A stretch of DNA of 32,538 nt from Aquabacterium sp. (GTDB taxonomy: Bacteria; Pseudomonadota; Gammaproteobacteria; Burkholderiales; Burkholderiaceae_C). Shown piece after piece: positions 21,267 to 31,312 of the stretch. The stretch is from positions 1 through 32,538 of the forward strand of contig JAKLLB010000050.1 in NCBI GenBank assembly GCA_023150345.1. Direction: 5' to 3'. The notes beneath the pieces were generated by a model. The model worked only from the letters and a program-made list of their open reading frames with translations, did not search any database and was not told the DNA's origin. Positions within the stretch are counted from its first letter, which is position 1. Every line of letters begins with the position of its first letter. The translations under genes and the position numbers were made by a program.

Positions 21267-22351
21267 CGTCGACGCTGGGGCGATTGCGCTACCTGGGGCT
21301 GGGGCTCGGCCGCCTGCACCACTGGCATGACGGCCTGGGCGAGTTTTCGCGCCAGCTCGGCCGCGCTCTGGCGGCGCGCGCGCACGAGTTGCTGGAGCAA
21401 CATGGCCTGGCACTGGTATTCCACCTGCCGGAGCGCCTGCATGGCGAGTTCGGGTCGGACGTGGGATACCTGGACACCCATACGCTGCAGCGCTTCATCC
21501 ATCACCGGCCCATGCGATTCGCGTTGTGGCACACGCTGCATCAGCACAACCGGCTCCGCCCGCCGATGGGCACAGTGCGCGTGGTCGAGACCGTACACGA
21601 CTTGAACTTCCTGCACACCAAGCAGAGTTCCCGCCAGGCAGCCTACCTGAAGCGCATGCAGCAGCGCCTGGAGCGTGCCAGCGCCTGTATCGCCATCACC
21701 CAGCACGTGGCCGACGACATCGCGCGGCATGTGGCCCCGCGGCAGCCGGCTCGCGTCATCCACAATGGCGCGACCGACCTCACCGGCATCACACCCACGC
21801 CGGTGCCCGGTCTAGACGACGCCCCCTACCTGCTGCACGTGAGCCGGATGGCGCCCACCAAGAACATCGCGGCATTGCTCGAACTGGCGGCGACCTGGCC
21901 CGAGCAACGACTGGTACTGGCTGGTGCGGCCAGCCCCTACACCCATTGGGTGCAGCAGATGATCGAGGAGCGGCGCTTGCACAACGTGCGCGTGCGCCTG
22001 GACGTCACCGAGCAAGAAAAGGCATGGCTGTATGCACACTGCCGCGGCTTCCTGTTCCCTTCGCTGGCCGAGGGCTTCGGACTGCCGCCGATCGAGGCCA
22101 TGCACTTCGGCAAGCCGGTGTTCCTGTCGCGACTGACCTCGCTGCCCGAGGTTGGTGGCGATGTGGCCTGGTACTTCGACACCTTCGACGGCACGCACAT
22201 GCGCGAGGTGGTGCAGCACGGGCTCGCCGCGCACCAACGAGAAGGCCGTGCCGCGGCGCTGCAAGCCCACGCCCGCCGGTTCAGCTGGCAGCGCTGTGCC
22301 GCGCAGCACGTCGCGCTCTACCTCGAACTGCTGAACGCGAGCTCGACGTGA
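21263..22351 (+). CDS. Glycosyltransferase family 4
   Basis: This 362-residue GT-B retaining glycosyltransferase uses an activated sugar. The second Rossmann domain has YLLHVSRMAPTKNI, then the E-x7-E type segment SLAEGFGLPPIEAMHFGKPVF and LPEVGGDVAWYFD. The first domain is shorter than in the best-known members and has IAITQHVADDI and VIHNGATD. The ATG at 21263 overlaps the GT9 stop, so it is coupled. A longer in-frame ATG at 21149 would overlap GT9 by more than 100 bases and is not supported. Sugar and acceptor are unknown; an LPS core or O-chain role is inferred from neighbours. Confidence 0.88.
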   Translation: MTSTLGRLRYLGLGLGRLHHWHDGLGEFSRQLGRALAARAHELLEQHGLALVFHLPERLHGEFGSDVGYLDTHTLQRFIHHRPMRFALWHTLHQHNRLRPPMGTVRVVETVHDLNFLHTKQSSRQAAYLKRMQQRLERASACIAITQHVADDIARHVAPRQPARVIHNGATDLTGITPTPVPGLDDAPYLLHVSRMAPTKNIAALLELAATWPEQRLVLAGAASPYTHWVQQMIEERRLHNVRVRLDVTEQEKAWLYAHCRGFLFPSLAEGFGLPPIEAMHFGKPVFLSRLTSLPEVGGDVAWYFDTFDGTHMREVVQHGLAAHQREGRAAALQAHARRFSWQRCAAQHVALYLELLNASST

Positions 22352-23247
22352 ACGGATCCGCAGGCGCTGCTCTGCCGCTGCCCGGGGTCGTCGTCGCCTG
22401 TGTCGACACGCGCCTGCCACAACTGGCGCTGCTCGCGCTGCAACGTTGCTTGCGCCGCGTGCAGCCGGCCGCAGCCGTGCTGTTCACCGATCCGGGCTGG
22501 CAGGGTGTCCTGCCCGACGGCATCACGCGGCAGCCAGCCGCCGTCAACTCCGTGCCGACGTACTCGGCGTTCATGCTGCGCGGGCTGCTCGAACCCGTGC
22601 AACGCCTGGCGCCAGGGGCCACCCACGTGCTCGTCGTGCAGTGGGACGGCTATGTTGTCGATTCCCGCGCGTGGGATCCCCAGTTCCTCGCCTACGACTA
22701 CATCGGGGCGCCCTGGCACGATGTGGCCGGCGATGCCGGCGTTGGCAACGGCGGTTTCTCGTTGCGCTCGATTCAGCTGCTGCAGGCGTTGCAAGACCCA
22801 TCGCTCGCCGCGCACCACCCGGAAGACCTGTGCATCTGCCGCGAGCACCGCGCCACCTTGCAACAGCGCCACGGCATCCGCTTCGCGCCCCGCACACTGG
22901 CCGAGCGGTTCGCCTACGAGCGCACTGTGCCCGCAGGGCCCACCTTCGGCTTTCACGGGATGTTCAACTTCGACCGCGTCCTGTCCGCCGCCGAGCTGGA
23001 TGCCCAGTTGCGCCAGCTGCCGGACGCGCTGATGCAGGGACTGGACGGTCACGACCTGTGCGCGCGCCTGATCGATCGCGGTGACCTGGCCACCGCGCGG
23101 CTGATCGTCGATGCGCGCAGGCGCCTGGGCATGCGCGACCGGCGCACCTGGCGCCTGCGGGCTCGACTGGGCTGGTCGCAATGGCGCCAAGGCGGTGGTG
23201 CCCCTGCCGCGCGCGGGTCCGACGGTGGTCAGGACCCACATGGTTGA
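22348..23247 (+). CDS. DUF5672 putative glycosyltransferase
   Basis: The 299-residue protein starts at a GTG that overlaps the GT4 stop by four bases (GTGA). The core contains VLVVQWDGYVVDSRAWDPQFL, YDYIGAPW and VGNGGFSLRS, the DUF5672 signature; the domain has been likened to GT-A glycosyltransferases. The family is often found in capsule and LPS loci. The C-terminal ~70 residues are basic and helical, with a low-complexity end. No signal peptide is seen. Acting after GT4 in the same transcript, it probably modifies the same glycan (inference). Confidence 0.82.
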   Translation: MNGSAGAALPLPGVVVACVDTRLPQLALLALQRCLRRVQPAAAVLFTDPGWQGVLPDGITRQPAAVNSVPTYSAFMLRGLLEPVQRLAPGATHVLVVQWDGYVVDSRAWDPQFLAYDYIGAPWHDVAGDAGVGNGGFSLRSIQLLQALQDPSLAAHHPEDLCICREHRATLQQRHGIRFAPRTLAERFAYERTVPAGPTFGFHGMFNFDRVLSAAELDAQLRQLPDALMQGLDGHDLCARLIDRGDLATARLIVDARRRLGMRDRRTWRLRARLGWSQWRQGGGAPAARGSDGGQDPHG

Positions 23248-23590
23248 CCCGCGGCGCAACGCACCGGTTCGCGCTCGACGCCGATCGATCGCCCGCATCG
23301 CGCTGGCGATGGTGGCACCCGCATCGGCGCAGACCGGGGAGAGCGCTGCGCCTGGGGCAGCGGTTGAGGCCAACCACGCCCGACGCGCCGATCTGGAGCG
23401 ATTGCCGGGGATCGGGGTCGACCTCGCCGATGCCATGTTGCGTGAGCGCGAACGCCGGCCGTTCGAGGACTGGGCCGACTTCATCGCCCGCGTGCCGGGG
23501 TTGGGACCGCGCCGGGCAGCCCGCCTTTCGCGCGCAGGGCTGCGGGTGCAGGGGCTGGTCTACGGGTCGCCCGCGGCCACCACGGATTGA
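23240..23590 (+). CDS. Small exported helix-hairpin-helix (ComEA-like) protein
   Basis: This 116-residue protein has a basic N terminus (RARRRS), a short hydrophobic stretch and a probable cleavage after ASA, so it is likely secreted to the periplasm. The remainder is a ComEA-type pair of HhH motifs: ADLERLPGIGVDLADAML, then DFIARVPGLGPRRAARL, which bind DNA backbone in known members. The ATG at 23240 has AGGA six bases ahead and overlaps the DUF5672 gene by eight bases. Its 3' end overlaps the convergent patatin gene by 31 bases. A link to DNA uptake is possible from the family, but nothing nearby supports competence. Confidence 0.78.
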   Translation: MVDPRRNAPVRARRRSIARIALAMVAPASAQTGESAAPGAAVEANHARRADLERLPGIGVDLADAMLRERERRPFEDWADFIARVPGLGPRRAARLSRAGLRVQGLVYGSPAATTD

Positions 23591-24804
23591 CGGGCCGACG
23601 CGGTGGTGGCCGCTTGCTTTGGGCGCCATCCGAAGAAGTCGAGCACTTCCTGCCGGCGCGCAGCGACATCGCTGGCGCCAAGCTCCATCAGTTCACGCGT
23701 GTAGGTCGACTCGAACAGCAGATAGCTGGCCAGCGCCGCGCCACGGGCATCCTGGCCCTGGCCGGTGACGCCCATGCCCCGCAGCATGGCACGCACCGGC
23801 GCGGGCATGGAGGCCTGGTGGCGTGCGGCGATGTCGTCCAGCCGCTGCGTCGGTGCGATCACCAGCGCCTGGATCGGCCGCAAAGGCGTATCGCGCCGGG
23901 CATCGTCGGGCAGCAGCGCCAGCGTGCGGTTGATGCGCTCCATGCGCTCGACATCCACCGCCAGCGCGTCGAGGAAGATGCCTTGCAGCGCGTGGCCGGC
24001 CACCTGCGCCAGCGATGGGTAGCCCATGTTGGGCACCTGCCGCCCAGGCGGCTCGTGCATGCGCCCGGCGCCGATGATCAGCAGCCGCTGCGCGCCCAGG
24101 TGGATGGCCGGTGAAATGGGCGCCGTCTGGCGCATGGATCCATCGCCGAACCACTCGAGACGGCCCGCGCGGTCGAGCTCAGCAGCCGGGAACACGAACG
24201 GAATCGCCGACGACGCGAGCAGGTGCGTGCGCGTCAGGGGGGACGGCACGGCAAAGCGCTGCGTGCGCGTCCACGGCTCGATGGGTGCGGCGCTCTGGTA
24301 GAACGTGACGTGCTCGCCGCTGCTGTAGCTGGACGCCGTGATCGCGAGGGCCTGCAGGTGCCGTGCCTTCAGCAGTGCCGGCAGGCGCTCGAAGAACACC
24401 GTGCGGGCCAGCAAGTCCGACAGCGGACTGTTGTCGAGCAGCGAGCGCGGCCGCGCCCGGCGCCAGCGGGCCAGCACCCAGCCGATGGACAACATGGTCA
24501 GCCATTGCGCACCGCTGCGGATCACACCCAGCGAATCGGCGCGGTACACCTGCTCGGCATGGAAGTCGCGCCACACGCGGGTGAGGATCTCCACCGCGGC
24601 ATCGAACCGGTCCGCCTGGCAGGCCAGCGCGGAAGCGTTGATCGCACCGGCCGACGTGCCGCACATCACCGCGAACGGGTTGCGCTGCAGGTCGGTGCCG
24701 GAATCGCGACGCAGGCGGGCAATCGCGCCCAAAACGCCCACTTGATAGGCCGCGCGCGCCCCGCCGCCGGTGAGCACCAACCCGGTGATCGGCGTTTCGT
24801 ACAT
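23560..24804 (-). CDS. Patatin-like phospholipase
   Basis: This 414-residue protein belongs to the patatin acyl hydrolases, which use a Ser-Asp dyad. The oxyanion loop is GGGARAA (13-19), the nucleophile is Ser51 in GTSAG, and the Asp is in FGDGSMRQTAPISPAIHLGA (Asp221). It has no signal peptide or autotransporter barrel, so it is cytoplasmic or membrane-peripheral, unlike PlpD-type secreted patatins. The ATG at 24804 gives the standard N terminus close to the oxyanion loop. It follows dnaE by 83 bases on the same strand. It probably hydrolyses phospholipids or lysophospholipids; substrate not determined. Confidence 0.9.
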   Translation of the reverse strand: MYETPITGLVLTGGGARAAYQVGVLGAIARLRRDSGTDLQRNPFAVMCGTSAGAINASALACQADRFDAAVEILTRVWRDFHAEQVYRADSLGVIRSGAQWLTMLSIGWVLARWRRARPRSLLDNSPLSDLLARTVFFERLPALLKARHLQALAITASSYSSGEHVTFYQSAAPIEPWTRTQRFAVPSPLTRTHLLASSAIPFVFPAAELDRAGRLEWFGDGSMRQTAPISPAIHLGAQRLLIIGAGRMHEPPGRQVPNMGYPSLAQVAGHALQGIFLDALAVDVERMERINRTLALLPDDARRDTPLRPIQALVIAPTQRLDDIAARHQASMPAPVRAMLRGMGVTGQGQDARGAALASYLLFESTYTRELMELGASDVAARRQEVLDFFGWRPKQAATTASARQSVVAAGDP

Positions 24805-24887
24805 TGGGCCATTCTCGACCCCCTGCGCGCGATAACGGCACCGGGAAAGCCCCCGGGCGAAGGACGCACTGCCGAGCGACGTGGCGC

Positions 24888-28460
<3,573 letters not shown>

Positions 28461-28532
28461 CCGGGAATTCTAGGAGCCTGTCGGGCTTTGGGACGGCACG
28501 GGCAAGGCCCATCGGCGGCGGGCCGCGACGGC

Positions 28533-29471
28533 TCAGTCGCTGGCGGCGACCGTTCGGCTGAAGAGCTCGCGCACCCGCGCACGCAGCCACGAGTGGGCCG
28601 GGTCGCCGGTGGCCGATGCGTGCCACATCATGCGCACCGCGTAGTGCGGCCCCGCATCGGGCAGCGCCCAGACGCGCAGGGCCCAACGCGTGCCCAGCGA
28701 TCGTGCGAACGCCTGAGGCACCACCGCCAGCAGATCGGAGCTGCTGACGATGTCCGGCAGCGCGGCGTAGTGGCGCACCCGCAGCACCGCGGCACCGTCC
28801 AGACCCAGGCGATCGAGCAGTCGGTCGATGCCGTCGTGGAAGGTGGCCACGGGCGAGGCCAATGCCAGCGGCGAGCAGGCCAGTTGCGCCACGGTCAGGG
28901 TCGCCCCACAGGCGCCGGCGGGGGGAGTCCAGTGGGCCCCGCTCAGCGCCACGAAGGGCTCCTCGAACAACAGCTCATGGTCGATACCGCGCGGCCCGGG
29001 CTGCAGGATGCCGATCGCGAGATCGATCTCATGCGCCACCAGGGCCGCGCCCACCTGGGGTGCGGGCACAGGCAGGTTGGACAACCGGCAATGGGGCGCG
29101 TGCTCGCGCAGCGCACGCGCCAGCGCCGGCAGGAACATCATCTCGCCCAGGTCGGACATCGACAGCCGCCAGTGCTCATGGCTGGAGGGCGCCTCGAAGG
29201 TGTCGCTGGTCGTCACCGTGGCTTCCAGCGCGCGCAACTGGGCGATCAGTTCCGGCGCGATGCGCTGGGCCAGCCGGGTGGGGTGCAGGCCGCGTGGCGA
29301 ACGCACGAAGAGCTCGTCGCCGAAGTGGCTGCGCAGCCGCGCCAGCGCGTTGCTGGTGGCCGGCTGCGACAGCGCAAGCTGCCGCCCGGCTTCGGTGACC
29401 GAGCCGGTGCGGTACACGGCGCACAGCACGCGCAGCAGGTTCAGGTCGAGCTGCCGGAAGTTGGAAGCCAC
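28533..29471 (-). CDS. LysR-family transcriptional regulator
   Basis: The 312-residue protein has the N-terminal winged helix-turn-helix of LysR regulators (LDLNLLRVLCAVYRTGSVTEAGRQLALSQPATSNALARLR, about residues 8-47). It is followed by the GDELFVRSPRGLHPT segment and a periplasmic-binding-protein-like effector domain. The start is a GTG at 29471, since no ATG gives a complete HTH. It lies 72 bases upstream of dnaE and 45 bases after the Rrf2 gene, on the same strand. LysR proteins often control a divergent neighbour; the thioesterase/molybdoenzyme pair is 1.4 kb away with two genes between, so the target is uncertain. Confidence 0.9.
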   Translation of the reverse strand: MASNFRQLDLNLLRVLCAVYRTGSVTEAGRQLALSQPATSNALARLRSHFGDELFVRSPRGLHPTRLAQRIAPELIAQLRALEATVTTSDTFEAPSSHEHWRLSMSDLGEMMFLPALARALREHAPHCRLSNLPVPAPQVGAALVAHEIDLAIGILQPGPRGIDHELLFEEPFVALSGAHWTPPAGACGATLTVAQLACSPLALASPVATFHDGIDRLLDRLGLDGAAVLRVRHYAALPDIVSSSDLLAVVPQAFARSLGTRWALRVWALPDAGPHYAVRMMWHASATGDPAHSWLRARVRELFSRTVAASD

Positions 29472-29516
29472 GATGCGCTCATCCCAGCACTTCGGGTGCC
29501 CGGCCGCGTGGCCGGG

Positions 29517-29975
29517 CTACCCGCGCAAACCGCGACCGGCAGGGGCGGCGCCGGCGGCCGTTGCAGAGTCGTTTGCTTCACCATTGGGCTCACGCTGCAT
29601 GCTGCGCAGCAGCGTTGCCAATGTGATCGAGCTGAACGTGGCCTTGGCGATCTCGTCGATCTCGCCCAGCACGCGGGCAATCGCGCGTGCGCCCGGCGTC
29701 GGCTCGGTCTCCGGCGGCGAGGTCTCCTCGAACCGGGCGACGATGTCCATCATCGTGAGCCGGCGTGCATTGCCGGCGAAGCGGTAGCCGCCGCCGACAC
29801 CGCGCACCGACTGCACCACCCCCGCGCGCGCCAGTTCAGCCAGCACCTTGGCCAAGTGGTGGGGCGACACGCCGTACTTCTGGGCGATCTCGGAGGCCGC
29901 GATGTGGCGCGTGGGATCGGCCGCGAACTCCAGCAGGCTGTACAGCGCCAGCCGTGTGTTCTGCTGCAGCTTCAT
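29517..29975 (-). CDS. Rrf2-family regulator without cysteines
   Basis: This 152-residue winged-helix regulator has the Rrf2 signature: MKLQQNTRLALYSLLEFA, IAASEIAQKYGVSPHHLAKVLAELARAGVVQSVRGVGGGYRFA. Family members such as IscR and NsrR sense iron-sulfur clusters or nitric oxide through three cysteines after the wing. This protein has no cysteine at all, so it cannot hold a cluster that way. The ATG at 29975 is chosen because GGAGG lies six bases ahead; an in-frame GTG at 29981 would abut that site. The C terminus is low-complexity. The 33-base gap from the GNAT gene suggests a shared transcript. Confidence 0.9.
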   Translation of the reverse strand: MKLQQNTRLALYSLLEFAADPTRHIAASEIAQKYGVSPHHLAKVLAELARAGVVQSVRGVGGGYRFAGNARRLTMMDIVARFEETSPPETEPTPGARAIARVLGEIDEIAKATFSSITLATLLRSMQREPNGEANDSATAAGAAPAGRGLRG

Positions 29976-30008
29976 GCGCACCCTCCCAGGCAGGCGCGCG
30001 ATCGTGGA

Positions 30009-30551
30009 TCACGACTCAAGCGACATCTCCAGCGGAATGAACGGCCCGGTGGTCATGCCCTGGCTGCGGAAGAACGACAGGATCAGGGTGTTCTCGCGCG
30101 CGAGGATCGTGCGCACCGTCCGCACGCCCTCGCGCCGGAAACCGGCACACACGGCCTCGAGCAACTGCGCGCCGACGCCGGTCTGCCGCACCTTGGGCGT
30201 GACGTTGATGACGAAGACCCAGCCGCACGGCGGCGAGCCGAACTCCCAATCGCGCACCTCGCCGATCACGAAGCCCAGCACCTCGCCCCCATGGTCGGCC
30301 ACCAGGAACTGCGACGCCGACTCCAGGCCCGTGCCGTAGCGGCGAAACACGCTGCGCCAATAGGCACGCTTTTCGTGGCCGGTGACCAGGGTGTCGATGC
30401 CGATGACCGCCTCGATGTCCTCGTTGCGGACCGGCCGCACCACGACGGCGGGTTCGATGGCGTTGGGTGACCGCGCGCTCGACTTGGTCGAGGGGCGGGC
30501 GCTGGGGGCGCGGCGCGCGCGTGGGCTGGCTGGACCGGAGCTGGTGGGCAT
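30009..30551 (-). CDS. GNAT-family N-acetyltransferase
   Basis: The 180-residue protein has a ~30-residue Ser/Pro/Arg-rich N terminus and a GNAT domain. VVRPVRNEDIEAVIGID starts the fold, FLVADHGGEVLGFVIGE gives the central strands, and VINVTPKVRQTGVGAQLLEAVC carries the acetyl-CoA pyrophosphate loop (normally Q/RxxGxG/A; here R-Q-T-G-V-G). The end, LARENTLILSFFRSQGM, is typical. The substrate is not identifiable; RimI-like protein acetylation or small-molecule acetylation are both possible. The ATG at 30551 is the first ATG in frame; a TTG at 30584 would extend it. Confidence 0.85.
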   Translation of the reverse strand: MPTSSGPASPRARRAPSARPSTKSSARSPNAIEPAVVVRPVRNEDIEAVIGIDTLVTGHEKRAYWRSVFRRYGTGLESASQFLVADHGGEVLGFVIGEVRDWEFGSPPCGWVFVINVTPKVRQTGVGAQLLEAVCAGFRREGVRTVRTILARENTLILSFFRSQGMTTGPFIPLEMSLES

Positions 30552-30872
30552 GTGGCGGGATGGCGGCAGAGTCGAAATGCGCAACGGCTGGCAAGATTAG
30601 CGCAAGCGACCCCGATGATGTCCACGCGGCGGCTTTGGTGGGGCGACATGGGTCAAGCTCGATGGTCCCGTTGGCGATTTCCCGGTGCGTCGCGGCCGGG
30701 GTTTACCCGCAATGCGGGCCCACCCCTGACGCTGCGACCTGTGATTCTTGATCCACCTTAAAGCAAATACGCATTCCATTGCAAGAATAGCCGACATCCC
30801 CTTGCGCCGATTGTTCGGCCAACGTTCTGGCAATGCGGTCCGACCCGGCCCGCCCATCCTGGAGAAATGCCC
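30552..30872. promoter_or_regulatory. Divergent control region with an FNR/Anr-like half-site
   Basis: This 321-bp gap separates the minus-strand GNAT gene and the plus-strand thioesterase gene, so it should hold both promoters. TTGAT-CCAC-CTTAA at 30748-30761 has one perfect FNR half-site and a second half matching three of five positions. A short stem GCCGA-TTGT-TCGGC is at 30806-30819. The strip from about 30735 to 30800 is AT-rich relative to the surroundings. I see no gene or RNA here. The FNR reading is weak and given because the downstream enzyme family often works anaerobically. Confidence 0.3.
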
Positions 30873-31280
30873 ATGAAGCCCACCCTGGCCGCCGGCGTGG
30901 CCACCACCGCCAAGATCACCGTGGACCGCGAGCGCACCATCGACTTCATGGGCGAAGCTGCCCGCGTCTACGCCACGCCCATGCTGGTGCGCGACATCGA
31001 GGTCACCTGCCGCAACCTGCTGCTCGAGCACCTGGATGCCGGCGAGGACTCGGTGGGCACCCGCGTCGAGATCGACCACACCGGCGCCACGCTGATGAAC
31101 ATGGCCGTCGAGCTCAGCGCCAAGATCGTCGAGGTCAACGGCCGGCTGGTCACGTTCGAGGTCGAAGGCCGCGACAGCGTCGAGCCGATCTGCCGCGCCC
31201 GCCACACGCGCTTCGTGGTCGACGTGACCAAGACGGCCCAGCGCCTGGCCGCCAAGGCCCAGAAGGCCGGCCTGGCCTGA
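30873..31280 (+). CDS. FlK-type hotdog thioesterase
   Basis: This 135-residue protein is a hotdog-fold acyl-CoA thioesterase similar to fluoroacetyl-CoA thioesterase FlK. Thr35, Glu43 and His69 have the same spacing (8 and 26 residues) as the FlK triad Thr42, Glu50 and His76. The motif around the histidine is DHTGAT, and GTRVEIDH precedes it. The second ATG at 30873 is chosen because GGAG at 30861-30864 lies eight bases ahead; the first ATG (30867) is only two bases away. The molybdoenzyme gene starts 33 bases downstream. A role in releasing or recycling a CoA ester in that pathway is inferred. Its real substrate need not be fluoroacetyl-CoA. Confidence 0.82.
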   Translation: MKPTLAAGVATTAKITVDRERTIDFMGEAARVYATPMLVRDIEVTCRNLLLEHLDAGEDSVGTRVEIDHTGATLMNMAVELSAKIVEVNGRLVTFEVEGRDSVEPICRARHTRFVVDVTKTAQRLAAKAQKAGLA

Positions 31281-31312
31281 GCCTGTTCGCCCCTCAGCTC
31301 GGCGCAGCAGCC

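Noticed and set aside
28461-28532. Terminator between LysR and dnaE
   Set aside because: Only a five-bp GGCCC/GGGCC pairing with no T-run is present, so read-through is equally possible.
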